Part shown: in pieces, positions 13,101 to 26,223 of the stretch
Layout of the letters: each line of letters begins with the position of its first letter
Numbering within the stretch: position 1 is the first letter of the stretch
Assembly (NCBI GenBank): GCA_027574665.1
Contig: CM050666.1
Coordinates: 4,402,001 to 4,466,000 of the forward strand
Origin: Rhynochetos jubatus
Taxonomy: Eukaryota; Chordata; Aves; Eurypygiformes; Rhynochetidae
Direction: 5' to 3'
DNA length: 64,000 nt
The notes under the pieces: generated by a model
The model's database searches: none
Seen by the model: only the letters and a program-made list of their open reading frames with translations
Told to the model about the DNA's origin: nothing
Translations under genes and position numbers: made by a program

Positions 13101-16100
13101 TGCTATCTCAGAGCAAAACCAGCGTGACAGTTGACACGTGAACTGGGCACCAGACACAAGCGCTGCGTTTACGAGTGTGGGTGTGCTGATCTGGGTATTC
13201 ACCGTATACTTCATGCCTAAAAATGCGTTAGTCCCTTGTAATGATCCCTCTTGAACGACCAGTGCTTCTCTCTTCTGTCTACTGCTGTGCCTTCAGTTCC
13301 TCTTACGGCCACTTGGGTCTTGACATCTATTTTATATGCAAAGACAGAACAGACTAAAGGATTTTGTTGTGTGATATGGGGAGGATGGACTGATATGGGA
13401 GACCTGAGAATTCCCAGCCAAGGCTCGGCAGAGGTGCAAATGAAGCAAAACTGTAGCAGGCTCTTGGGTGGGGGAGATAGTGGCAAAAGTGGTACTGGCT
13501 TTTCCATTTGAAAGGAAGAGCAAGGATGTGGGAAGGGAAGAGGTATATGAGTCCACTGTGGGAGAGCTGAGGCTGAAAGGAGGCCCCAGCATGAATTCTT
13601 CCCTTCCCGCTAACTTAGAGCGTTTTCTCTATTCTGTGCAGAACGTGATACTCTCTTAGGAGTGACCCCACTGACCTCCCGCCTCCTGATAGGATGGCTA
13701 GTAAGTGAGTGCAAAATAAATGGCACCAAATAGACCTTTTCAAAGAGAACAAGGGAAATAAATCAGGTTATTCTGGTGCGGCATTGACAGCACGTCAAAA
13801 CAACTCCCCAAAGCGTGAAACTTGGCTGGGGAATGGTAATTCCACTGCCATGATACTTACATGCCAGATGTATGGCTTATCATCATGTCTGTCTGTCTGT
13901 CTACCTGTCTGCCTACCTGCTGTTACTGTAGTATCAATTCTTTAAGCACACATAAGCTATTTATGATCTTAACACCAGTTCTGGGGTGGGAAGTGGGATC
14001 TAAACGTGTGAGAACTACTCAGGGAGGGGAAGTCAGCTAGATTGTAATAGCTGGTGACTTAACTTAGCAAAATAATCTGCCAGTCGATTCTGTGTTAGAT
14101 TGATGGTCATATTTTACTTACTGCAGCAGCACTGCAGTCTTGCTAAGACACGTAGGTGCCAAGGCAGGTGGATGGTAGCAGAACTCGATGGATGCTGCAG
14201 ACTCAGGCTGATACTCAAGGCTAGCATTGCTCAGACCACCTCTCCACCTTTCTAAAGAACAGTGACAAACAGATCTAGAGTTTGTCCTGCCAGAAAATTG
14301 CATTGCATCGTACTCTGCTGAGACCAAACCTTCATAATGCACGCCGAAAATCACTGCTCGGTAATTCCACCAGGAAACTGAGCAACGAACTCCAAACACA
14401 ATGAACACCTCCAAAGCCCTCGACATTGATCTGTGCTGATCACGAAGAGCTGATGAACGAGGTGTAAGGTATCAGGCCAGAGAGCTCCACACCCTCTCCT
14501 ATGTGGTTCTCTGGACACACATCGCTGAACTTGCCGTGTACAGGAGTCTTTGAGAGGGAATGCATTTGTGGGTTTTGTGCCTGTGAGCTTCATGGTTACT
14601 CCAGTATGAGCAGAATAAAGAAGGCTTAGAAATGCTGCTGAAGCTAGTTAGTATACTGGAACATTCCTGTAGATTTCTATAAGTTCAGAAAAACTGTAGA
14701 AAATTATACACCCTGGTAATTTCCCGGGCTAAAGTCTGAGCTCACTTCCAGTAGCGCAGCTGCTGTAAATTTATACTAATTAGCAGTAGTCTAAGTGATT
14801 TGGGGAGTAGTTAATGTTTTGGCATTTGTACGCTTGTTTGTTTTTCTCTTTGGAGGATTAGGGGGAAATATATCTGTGCTGCACATTGGATCTGGTAGCA
14901 GGAGGGGGTGTTTCTGTTGCCAGTTTCGGACCAGATTTCCCGGCTGTGCAGTGCGTGTTTGTAGATGTGGAGCTCAGGACACGGCCAAGGACTTGAGCAC
15001 ACAGACCCCCTTGATCCCAAGCAAGCCCTATTGCTCGTGCCAGCAATCCTGTGCGTTGGGTGTTCTGTGTTTCTGGAGGTGATCTGCAAGCTGTCTGTGC
15101 GCTCTCTAGGTGGGGAAATGTAGGGGTCTAAAGAAGCATGATGTGCTTTGGACAAAATCTCTGCTATCTGTGAGGGGCAGATGAGACCTAAGCAGCAGAA
15201 GCACCCAGATACGAGCTACAGGACGATGCCTCATCCATACAGTATTCCCGATCCACAGGCATCGTTTTTGCCTAGGCTGAAATTTAGCAATTTAGGACTG
15301 AGTTACCACGCAGGATGTCTCTTATTTCTGTTACCTTCCCCTCTTGGAAATGACCAGGGCAACAGCAACATGTGTCATACTCCACATGGAGACCTTAATA
15401 ATATAACCAGGGCTGAAACATGTACCCAAATACCCTGTGTCACAGAGTGGGACGCATTGTGCCGTGCCGCTTCATGCCCGTTTGGTCTTGTATTTAATAT
15501 GGATGGATCTGTCCTTGTCACCCGTCCTGTGGGAGTGCTGGAGACCCCGCCATAGTCAGACTCACAGCACTAAGCTCATCGCATGTATTCATTGGGATTA
15601 AGAGATCTAAAAAGTAGGTACTTCATATAGGCTGGTTGTTGAGGCTCCTTTTGTTATCAGTGGATGGGTAGGAAGGTATCTTCAGCCTAGATAAAACACC
15701 CTTCATTTGACTTCAGGGGGAACCTGGGTTAACCAGCATCGTCTAAATATCTAACGGAGGGGATGCAAAGGAGGGAAGCGTCCCATGTAATTGGCTAGTA
15801 GCAAGACAGGAGCAGAACCCAGGTTCCATAATTTCCCAGTCCCAGGACTTCCACCTTGTTTATTATCCTAATATCCCCTGTCACCTGGGTTTATGAGCAT
15901 CACACTTCAAATAAGAGAAAGGGGAGATGTCACACATGACTACGCTGGGTCTGCAATTGCCTTGTAGTTGGATGTCAGAGCCCTGCTACTGGAAGATAAG
16001 GGAGGGGTGACAGAGCATGAGGAGGGACCACCTGCCTCATCGAGCACAGGCGCTCACAATTACAGGTGACCATGTAATAGCCGCTTAATCCAGAGGGGTC

Positions 16101-19100
16101 CCCAGAACATCCACCGCATACGCTACAGGCCGTAAAACACTTCCCAACACCCTATAACAAATTTAAGACCGTTAGTACAAAAGACCAAAAGCCACAAAAA
16201 CTCCAACATGCAGGAGAGATCAAGGGCATTGCCAGTGTCCCAGGTCCCGGCAGTAGCAGGGAAATTGTTAGGTGAAAATGTCCAGATGATCTTAGGAAGT
16301 GGACCATGGCCCACCCTACAGAGGAAAGCAAGAAAACCTTACCAGTCCCTGCCAAATCTGACCCGAGGGGAAATTCTTTCCTGAATACAGGCCAAAACCC
16401 AAAGTAATTGCACATGTACTCTTTAAAAATGGATTTTATTTGGGAGAAACACATTGTCATCATCATCCTGTAAACTGCGCCAAATGTGTGCTAAGGACTT
16501 CCCGTAGAAGGAGAAATGGGAAGGCTGTAGTTTTTTCAGCAATGCTGCGATGAGTGAGCTACCTCCGTCCCACCGCAACCTGACCGGTGCGAGATGAAGG
16601 ACTCCGTAGGTATCCCAAGTTTCTTTGGGAGAGAGGTATTACTTAGCTGGAGCTGCTTTATTAGCTTGCCAGAGGTCCCAGACAGCTCTGGTGTATTGGA
16701 TTTATGGCTTATAATCAATCTCAGTCTTTTGAAAGCAAAACGAAGGTTTTTTGGAGGGTTTACTCGAGGTCCTGGCCTGAGGAGCCTTGAGCAGGGTTGG
16801 TACATCCATCGTGGCTGATTTAGCAAAATGCAGCTACTCTCTGCCTCTGATGAAATTCTCCCTGATGCACAGGGCTTGTAAAAGTCCTAAGTACCACTTA
16901 AATCCAACCGACGAATACTGAAGGACTTGTTCTCAAGGCAAATTTGCTTCTGTTTCCTGCAGTCCCAACCCAGTTTCTCTCTTTTCCATCTCCATTCCCT
17001 TTCATTTGACTTTCTGTTCTCGGTTATGGCAGCAATTACAGTGAGAGCTATCTAGGCTGCAGTTTAACTGTGTCTGTAGAAGCAGATGGATTTTAGAGTG
17101 TCTGCAGTAAGATTTACCCAAATTAGAGGACTGCTGAGTTTCCAGCCTTACTAATGCAGCCAGCTATATGCTCTGGCTAGAATTCAGAGAGGGGCTGGGA
17201 GGGAATGAATAGACACTCGCTGGTTCTCTTACATCCTTTTGCAAAGTTGTGTGATGTTGAAGCCCCCTGTTTCCACAGCGGATGAGCCCACCATGGAATC
17301 TCAAAACTACTTGTCCTACCCAAGACCTTAGAACTAATTATGAAACATCAAACTATTTTACCATTTTACAGATGAGCCTGTTTTGTTTTGTTTTTTTTTT
17401 TTTTTAATGGCCCAAAATCGAATAGAGCAACTGGTCTTGGACTTGCCATGCTCCTGCTCAGTGACTGAGACCCAGAGCTGTTGCCTTTACTGGGTGGGGG
17501 GACCGTCTGCGAGCACGGGATGTACTGCTGGCCCTGAGACCACCCAGTGCAATAAGGACACTCATGCACTAGGGACTGCACAGACACCACCGAACCAGTC
17601 CAGAAGCTACTGAACAGGATGAGCAACAGCTCTTACTCCCAGGGTTTCAAAAAGCTCTCAGAAATGTAGGTATTTGCATCCCACTGAAATTGCAGTGGAC
17701 ACCTAACTCTCTTGATTGCATTGTGACAGTGAGGATGCACTTAGGGAACTAATATTTCCAGCTCCATGGGTGCTGCAGAGCATTCCTGGGTGCAGCCATG
17801 GGAGAACAAGTTGGGACAGGGAGGACCCCAGCTAGGGACTTCCTTAGGGTGAGCCCTGCAACCACGGTGTTTGCCATCAGTGCATCTGTCCTGCTTGCTC
17901 CGTCTCGGTGACCTTGCCTCTGGTTTGGCTGTGCTGAGGAGGCCTTCTGGCCCCAGGCTGGTGGCTCGCAGGCAGCCTGGGCAGCAGCTGCTGTTTGGGA
18001 TCCAGCAGCGTGCTGCTCCTCTGAAACCTGGTGGCAGAAAGCTTTGGCAGAGGGAGTGCTGTGAGCAGCAATGGTGTTTCCAGCAGGCCTGGCTGACCCA
18101 TGGTGATGATCTAAGACAGGGCAACTGGGTCAAGCAGCCACAACTTCATGGTTCTTCCTGGCCCTGAATCTGCTCTGGGTGGACATCCAGGGCCAGCCTT
18201 CCTCTGAGTTTATTCTCAGGAAGCTGAGTCCAATTGGTGAGAATGTTGAGCTTTCTGGCAGCTTGGTTTTGATGGGAGCCTTACTTACAGGGTCCTTTCT
18301 TATGCTTGGAGAAAGCCAGGAGGAGTGCAGTCCATGCTTAAAGTTGGGTGTATGCCCTCTCAGCCAGCAGACCCCTGCCCAGCTCCCACCAGCATTTTCA
18401 TCACTCATCCAGCTGCTGCAGAAAATAAAACATCAAGATTTAGTGTCAGCTAACCTGTTAAAGCTGAAGAGCCAAGTGTTGCTCAGAGAGTGTTGGCATC
18501 TATTTTTGTTTGGTTGGTTGGTTTTTGTTTAATAGGAGGATTTTATTTATATATACTTGGAAGGAGCAGGTTAAAAGCAAAAGTCAATGTTAAGTTAAAG
18601 CGTGCATGAAAGAAATAAAAATAGCCCAGGCTGGACTAGGTGGGGAGAAGAGGAGGTTACACTCTTTCCATTAAAAATGACATTTAAATGGAGGGTGAGC
18701 TTGAAACTTTGATAGGATCACGTACAGCCCCTTTGGAGACTGCTCCCACAGAGCCAGAGCTGCATGGCTTTTCTTCCCGGTGATTACTTGCTAATTTGTG
18801 TGCCCATTTTGGGTGTGGGAAAACTTTGCTGAAAGAAGGGTTCATGGGATATTTTCTGAAATACTCTCATCAAAATCAGCTCCTACAGACAAACCACACT
18901 CCTGATGGAGAACTAATTTGGGAACTAAATGATACGCTCCTCTTTGTTCCTCTCCATGAGGAAAAAAGTATTAAAGGACGTGCTCAGGTGCCACTCCGGT
19001 TTCTGAAGATCCATGAACAGAGCATGGGGCATTTGTCTGGACTTTAATAAACCTCAGTTCCTCTGTGCTTCAGCACCTGCTGAGCCTCCAGGAAGGACTG

Positions 19101-20290
19101 GAGCATGTTCGCTGGGATGTGTCTCCCAAATGGAAGGGCAGGGCCTTTGCCGTTTCCCCTGGGGCTTGGCCTTGCCCCACACTGCTGGCTGCAGAGGATG
19201 CAAAGGGATGTGAATAATTGCTTCTCCTTCCAAAAGCACTCAAGGGAAATCATACTAAAAAACACATGGAAAGGCCCAAGGGGAAAAAAAAATCCCCTCC
19301 TCCCCCCAAAAATCCAAAACCCCACCCACCTTCTTTCTATCCATAATTTTGAGTGAATTTTGACTCAACCAAGCACGACCATCCTGCCAGTGTTGCCATC
19401 GCAGGGCAGAGCCGTGTCCATCCCCATGGGCCCCGCACCCCAGGACGGCTGAGGTGGCTGTAACCCCGACCCAACAGGCTTGGCCGAGCCAGGCAGAGCC
19501 CTTGGCAGGCATTAATAACCCAGGAAGGTTCATGCTGGTCTGGCCAGAACAGGCCTCGCTGCGCACCCAGCCCTGAGCCAGTCGTAGGGGTCAAGCTAAT
19601 GCTGACACTGGGGCCTTTGATTGTGTTTGATTCATGTGTGTACACCACTGGTAGGTCAGATGGGCTGTTAATCCCCAAGTCCCTTCCCCCTTTCCCAGGA
19701 AAAACAAAGAAAAGGAAAATGAGAAATAAGTTTAGTGGGTGACTTCCCGGCTCACTCCAAGGCTTGTGATGCGAGCTGGCTGCGAGGTCTGAGTGTACAG
19801 AAAGGTTTCCTCCCTGCTTGGGTGGGTTTTTTTGGTAGTCTGGTGACTAAATGCACTGGAGGGACAAAAGAATCTCAGCTGATGTGTGGAGCAGAGCCAG
19901 GGCTGGCATAGGGCATTTCAGGGGGACCTGGGCTCCCGGGGAAGCTGTAGAAGAAATGGGGTGACCTTATTTTGCATTTAATCCCGGGGATTAAATCAAT
20001 TTAATCCCAGCACCCTGTGGGTTGGAGGGGGCAGGGTCAATGCAAAACTGTGTGCATCTCCACCCGTTTCCCGTCCATGGGAGAGAGCTTTCGCCCTGCT
20101 TGAACACGGTTTGTAAGTGATGGGGCGGCTTTTTCCAGCTAATAAAATGTATTTGGTGTCACGGAAAGACCTAATAAATTGTTTAGGGGCGCGCTCAGGC
20201 AAGACGTGGAGCGCAGGTAGTGGGATCGGGCTGCTGGGACAAGCCCTCCTCCGTGGGCTGTCCCTAAGGACTGATCCCTGCGGGGAAGAT
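7110..20290. other. 5' flank with candidate enhancers, no gene recognised
   Basis: AT-rich, non-repetitive stretches resembling conserved elements lie at 7160-7400, 8900-9330 and 10440-10900. Other contents are a consensus TATAAAAG at 8999-9006, a T run at 11278-11295, a TGTC/TACC repeat at 13886-13920 and a 19-base segment at 12623-12641 that also occurs at 2142-2160. The rest has no recognisable gene, repeat or signal. Confidence 0.5.
13886..13920 (+). repeat. TGTC/TACC-type tetranucleotide repeat
   Basis: TGTC units are followed by interrupted TACC and TGCC units. This is an ordinary short microsatellite. Confidence 0.8.
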
Positions 20291-20549
20291 GGGTCTGAAA
20301 ACTGCCTGGAGGCCTGATACACCCGAAGGGTCCCCGCGGGGTGTGCGCGGAGCCGTGGCGGGGCTTCCCCGTCTGCCCCAGCCTCGGCGTGTGCGGGTGG
20401 GTGGGAGTGAGGAGAAGCGACCTCGGACGGTTTGGGAAGGGAAGAGCCCGGGGAGCAGCAGCCGAGCGGGGTCCCGAGGGTGCGACACCCCCTTTGGAGG
20501 CTGAAAATAGCGTCTGCCGGGCCCCGGGCTGGGGAGACTGCTGTGGGCA

Positions 20550-20645
20550 AATGACCAATTAGGGAATCTTTGTCAGATTCGGGAAAGCCGAGATAAGTCT
20601 CTTTTATCAGCCTATAAAAATACCACTTTCACTTATCTGGAGCTA
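20550..20645 (+). promoter_or_regulatory. CCAAT/GATA/TATA promoter-like cluster
   Basis: The + strand shows CCAAT at 20555-20559, AGATAAG (GATA) at 20591-20597, TTATCA (GATA, reverse) at 20604-20609, TATAAAAAT at 20613-20621 and CTTATCT (GATA, reverse) at 20632-20638, followed by CpG-rich sequence. CCAAT-to-TATA spacing is about 58 bases and a start near 20643 is predicted. It could drive an upstream TBX5 leader exon or a non-coding RNA, or be a GATA-bound enhancer. No direct evidence of transcription. Confidence 0.45.
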
Positions 20646-20998
20646 CCTACGCCGCCCAGCTGCGGCAGCCGGGAGGGGGGAGCGGAGCAGCTCCGCAGAC
20701 AGAGGAGGAGTCACGGAGGTGCTGGACAGCGAGGGGGGGCGTTGGAAAACCATTTTCTGCTGGAGAACGAGCCCTCTTCCCTCATCCCTCCGGAGCCCAT
20801 CCGCTCCCCTTGCCGCAGCCTGTCCGGGACGGGGGGGAGCCTCCACCCGCAGGGCTCCCTTCCTTCCCCAAAATCTTGCTTTTCCCTTCTATTTTCCACC
20901 CTTTTCCTCGGCATCATGCTTAGGGGGGGGGAGCTCGGCCAGGCGGCAGAGAAACAGATGAGTTATTAGGGCGACGCCGATGACCTGAGTGGGGAAGG

Positions 20999-21024
20999 AG
21001 CACCCACCGGCACGGGTGGGTGCT
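20999..21024. other. perfect 10-bp hairpin
   Basis: AGCACCCACC (20999-21008) and GGTGGGTGCT (21015-21024) are exact reverse complements around a 6-base loop. It lies about 360 bases downstream of the promoter-like cluster. Confidence 0.8.
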
Positions 21025-22551
21025 GTGCCCACGGGTCTGGTGACACTAAGTCACGGGGTGCAGACAAATACACGGATGCCGGAGGGTAGAAGTTAGCTCT
21101 TTGCTTATTTGTGTACAGGTCTTGCCGTGGTTAGATGGAAATATTCAGATCCACGCAGCCATCCTCACCTGTTAGCTCCACCCTGAGGCCGTGGGATCCC
21201 ACGTGAGTGGGTCCGGGTGTCTTCTGGACTCCCAAACGCATTCTGCATCTGTGCATCTGCATCTGAAGGCATCTCCGCCTGGATACCCACAAGCAAACAG
21301 AGGATCAAGACGTGGAGAGAGTGCTAACATGCATTCCTACTGTGGGAAAACATGCTGCACTTTGATTATTTTCTCTGTGGTTTCCAGTCTATTTGGGCTG
21401 TAGGAAAACGATCAGATAGAGCGTGGAGGGGGGAAAGAAACCCATCAGGCAACCCAAATCAAATCAATGCTTTCTAGGTTTTTGAGGGGGTGTTAGTGGA
21501 GAAGAAAATGCGGAGGGAAATGCGGTTTTCGTTAAAAAGCCCCCAGCAGTTTGCTCAAGTGGGGCCTCGGGGTGGGAGGAGGGCAGAGAGGCGGCTTTCC
21601 CTCGGTCTCCCAAGGTCCAAGCCTACAGGACATCCGTCTTCTATTTTTTAATTATTTTTTTTAAGGCAGAACAAGCTAATTTGCTTGGCACAGACAAAGT
21701 TAGAGCCTCTCCACGGGGCTTTGACCCACGCAGGATGAGGGCGTTTCCTAAATATTATCTGTCGTGGGTGGGGACAGATCGGGGTGAAGTTGTCTCTCTC
21801 CGGGCTTGGACAGGCAGGAATTTGCACCAGTTTTTCTTGCGTGGTTTCTCTTTCGAGAAATAAACAAGCAGATGAGAGCAGGACGCTGCCACCGGGACAG
21901 CCCCGGAGCGCGGGGCGGCTCAGGGGCGGGGGGCTCAGGGGAAGGGGCAGCCGCTCCCATCGGGCCGGTACCTTTCGCACACATTTGCTGGAAGGGTTTC
22001 CAAATTCTTTTCCAAATATAGCCCCGGGGCGACCGTCTGCCTCCCGCCTCCCCCGTGTGCCCTTCACGGCGCTGAGCCGCAGCCGAGGGACAACCGCGAT
22101 CCCCACCCCCTAAAGCCGTGCCCGGCGGCCGGGAAAACCCTCACGGGGATGGGTACTCCCACGCAAAACACGCGTGGAAGCTGCGGGTCCGAGCTTGGGT
22201 GCCTCCTATGGCTGCCCTCCACTTTCCCCCGGTTTCAAGTAGGCTTTTTGGGGAGCGAAAGAGATGTTTTGGTCCCTTCTCCTGCTCTCACCTCTGGTCC
22301 CTTCCCTGCTGCCCTGTCCTGGGGGCGGCGAGAAGGGCCAAGGTTTTCTCCTCCTACCCACGCGGCCTAACCCAAACCTGGGCATTCCCACCCAAAACGC
22401 CTTGGAGAGAAGACCCACTGCTGGTGGGTCGGGAAGTGCCCAAAGGAAACGCTCAGCTCCCATGGGGGAGACACACACAGCTTTTGGGGGAGACACATCC
22501 CCTCCCAGTATTCCCATCCTCGAGTGGGACCTGGGCTGGTGAAAGTAGGCC

Positions 22552-22972
22552 GGGGGGGGGGGGGTGGAGCTGGATACCCCGAACGGCATCTGGGGTGGGG
22601 GGACCCCTCCCAACGGGCCCTTACCCCGGCAGCCTTCAAAGATCATTTTAACAGCGATAAATGCTATTCCTCCCCCCCCCCCCCCCCCCCCCGCCTTCTC
22701 ATTATAAAAGGCTTCACCTGGCATATTTCTCCCCCATCACGTTTTTATAGGGAGATCAAGGACAAACTTGTTGCGTTGTAGTGGCGGGTCCTTGAGGTTG
22801 TTTGGGTTTTTTTAAATTCTCCCCCCCCCCCCCCCCCCCCCTTTCCAAATGTACTTCGGGGTAAAGCTCAGAGAAGTTGCTGCAATTAAGAGGGAGAGGG
22901 AGCGAGATCTTGATTGCTTCTGCTCGTTCTGATCGCTTCGGAGGTGGGGAAGCGAGGGGGGGGGGGGGGGGG
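22552..22972. repeat. cluster of four poly-G/poly-C tracts
   Basis: Within 421 bases there are G13 (22552-22564), C21 (22672-22692), C21 (22821-22841) and G17 (22956-22972). The strands alternate, so each strand can form G-quadruplexes, and C and G tracts could pair with one another. A TATAAAAG motif sits at 22703-22710, just after the first C21. Confidence 0.9.
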
Positions 22973-25900
22973 ACGGGGACGTCGACGGGCGGGAATTGAT
23001 TTTAGATTTCTCTTTTATGTCGGGTCTGGTTTCTGGTGATTAAATTTCTCTCTTATGTGGACTGAACCTAGGGATAACTGATTAATAACATGCCACTTGG
23101 CGCCAACACGGGGTCTCGAGGCCTTTAATCGGCAAGATGCACAAGAGAACAGAGGGAAACACAGAGCAGGACAAAACTCCAGCAACTATTTTAGCCTGCT
23201 GGTCTCTGCCTAGGCGGATTTTTTTTTTTTTCTTCATCTTTTCAGTATTTCCTGCTAAACTCGTAAACTTTATTTGATTTACAGCTATTTCATGAACCTG
23301 CTTAAACTAACATGTGTTCCGTCTTGTCCAACTGAATCATAAAAAGCAATCTTGGATCCAAAAGGGTTGGTTTTTTTTTTTTTTGGGGGGGGGAGGGGGT
23401 TAAAGAAGCGAGTTATTAATGACAGAAAATAGGTATTGTCTTCAACGGCGGCTACTCCGGCCCCTGGAGCGAGGAGGTTGGCAGCTCCTGCGCCCGGCAG
23501 TCGTGAGGGGGGACACTGGGTCGGCTGCGCAGGCACCGTCCGGGTTCCGGGCTCCGCCAAGGGAGGGTTTTGCGCAGAGATTTGGGCGCTTCTTTCCCCT
23601 AAAAAGAATTATTCGTTGGAAATGAACGTTTTCCAAGCGCACAGTACTCAAAATATGCTCGCAAAGGGATTAACCTACAGCCCCTGTGCTGGCAGCCTGC
23701 AGACACGCACCGCAGCAGGTAAACGCGCACGTCTGTCTCCAAAAGCAACAGTCAGGCACGAAATGAGCTCTTAATATTTTCTCAAACGCGTGAAAGCACG
23801 ATTTTCTGTGCACACAACCGCTTCTCCACCTAGATCAAAACAAGCACATGCTTAATATACGCGGAACAGGTATAAATCTACAGCGACGTATAGATGGAGG
23901 CGCATATAGAAAATCGGGTTCACCAAGCCGAGTGCCAACACCAGCATCTATTCGCACCCAAATACTCAGTCCCGTTCCCCACCACTTTTTGTGTGGAAAA
24001 AAACACGCCGGGAAAGCTACCTGCACCCCTCCCCCCCCCACCCCCGAGTTAGAGCCCCTGCGCTGCGGGCAGCAGGGAACGGCCGAGGGCCGCTACTCGC
24101 AAATATCGCTGGTACTTCCCGCACACCCGTGGGTTTCTGTCCCTCTGAAACCAATTTTTCTTGTGCGCTCTTTGCCGCGGAGCCAGCCCAAATTTTCCAG
24201 CTTGGGGGTCTCATCCAGCCCTGGCACAAGGGACAAGGCTCTAAGGAGGGGAAATGCTCTTTTTATATTTTCTTGCTCTCCTGCTATGGATATTTTTTCC
24301 CATTTAATAATTTTTGGAGACAACAATAAAAACTTCTCAGGACCCGTTTAGGTGATTCCCACCACCTGTATTTTCCCCTCGGTGTTTTTAGGACGCCCGT
24401 GACACCCGCACCAACCCGGGTTAACGCGGCTCCCGCCCGCGGAACGGGACTGGAGGTGCGCAGCCGCCCCTCAGCCTCCCTGGCAGCGTCTGCGGCTCCC
24501 GAAATCTGTGGGTATCCTGTGAATATAAAGGATAATATGGTCATAAAAGATGGGCCGGGCTCGGCTGAGCTTTCGCCCTGCGTTATTGAGGGTTGGAGAA
24601 AGAAAGGGAACGGGGGTGAGAAAATGGGGAGGGGGAAGGAAGGAAGAGGGCGAGATGTATTGGGAAAGAGGAAAGAGAGAAAAAATAATGAGTTGGAAAG
24701 TAAGAGAGGTAGAAAATTTGCCCGGACGAGGAAACTGTGCGGGTGCCCCGGCTGCCCCCTCCCCGCTAAGGGCTCCGGGAGAGCCGGAGCGAAAGCAGCC
24801 ACCGGCCGGTTCCGCAGCCCCGGGGGTAGAGCCAAGGACAGTTACAGGTGTCACTTGTGCGGCCTTTTTCCAGCCACTGACTCAAAGTCTTTCGGTTGGG
24901 GCTCCTCTCTCCAACCCCCCGGTCCATCCCTTCCACCCCCAGGTCCCCCTTTCAAGGTCATTGCAATATCACTTTCAGGGAAAGGCGCGGGGCGCTGAAG
25001 ACTTTCCCCCTCTTGCCCCCATTAGCTTTCTTCCCAGGGCGAGAGCGAGGGCCTTATCTGCTTTTATTTTCTCCTTCGGCCCGAGATAACGCCCTGATTG
25101 ACATCCTGTTTGGCAAGAGCAGATTAGCCTTTCTATTCCGGCATCGATAACGCGCCCCTCTCCATCGGGAGCATCGGGGCAGGGAGGGGGATCCGATGGG
25201 CACCCTGCTCCAAAAAAATCACTCTCACTAGCTTTCTGGGAGATGGGGGAAATAGAAATGTAGTCTAAATCCCCCTTGCCACCGTGCCCACGGGGAAATT
25301 TGGGGAGGGGGCCATGCCCCGGGTCCCCCGTGCTGCAGTTCATTCTGGGGGAAATGCTTTTTTGGAGACAGAGAGGGGAGAGAGAATAGATCCCTTTTGC
25401 TTCAGGGATGCTCCTAGCTTGACTCTGGGACCCTCTCGCCTCCTCCCCGCTTGCCATTTGGGAGAAGAAGGGGCTTCTACCCCACGCGTGGGAGGCTCGG
25501 AAGGACAGCACTGTGCCCGCGCCACACGGGGTTCTGCAGCCCTGCCTCTGCTCGGCTGCTTATTTTTCATTTTCGTCAGCGTTTTAAAGCCTGGACTTCG
25601 CCTGGGAAATTAATGGGCTGAAGGGAGGGGAGAACGGGTTTTAATTGCAATTTTTTTTTTTTTTTTTTTTTAAGTAGCCAGAAGGGCGGGAAAAAAAAAG
25701 GACCCGAAACCACAAACTTAGGGAAAAAAAATGCTGTTACCTGTAATTACAAAAGTATAGAATAAAAAGCTCTACTCGGGTATCTACCCCTGAAGGCTCG
25801 TCTAAGCATACACATTCTAGACCACTAAACGCAGGGGTTTGTAATGGAAATAATGACACGAGGCGAACCTTATTGGCGTTACTTTGACACAAACTTCTTG

Positions 25901-26200
25901 CTGATAAACCCTCAAATCAATGCAGTCAGTCACTGCTCCAGTAATTAAGGGGAAAAATAACCCAACTCCCCAAAACAGCCAAAAAAACCCCCAAGTGAGT
26001 GAACCAAAATGCTTCCAGAAAGGATGATTATTTGAAATACTTGTTTTCTCCCAGGTGCGTATTTCGCCAAAGCGGGTATGCGGCCAGCAAAAGGGAGTTT
26101 GAAATAAGAGAGAACTGGTTGGAAAAGGGAAGTAAATTACCTAAAAATCGAAGGGAGTGGTGGGGAATAATCCCTGCTATGGGGGAGCTAAATCTCGGGG

Positions 26201-26223
26201 AAAAAAAAAAAAAAAAAAAAAAA
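26201..26223 (+). repeat. poly-A tract, 23 A
   Basis: A run of 23 A joins GGGG to GGAGAGAGAGG. No mobile element is recognisable beside it. Confidence 0.9.

Noticed and set aside
24399-24998. 199-codon + strand frame upstream of TBX5
   Set aside because: Low-complexity, basic and Gly-rich sequence in a CpG-rich block; overlapping frames on both strands are equally long.
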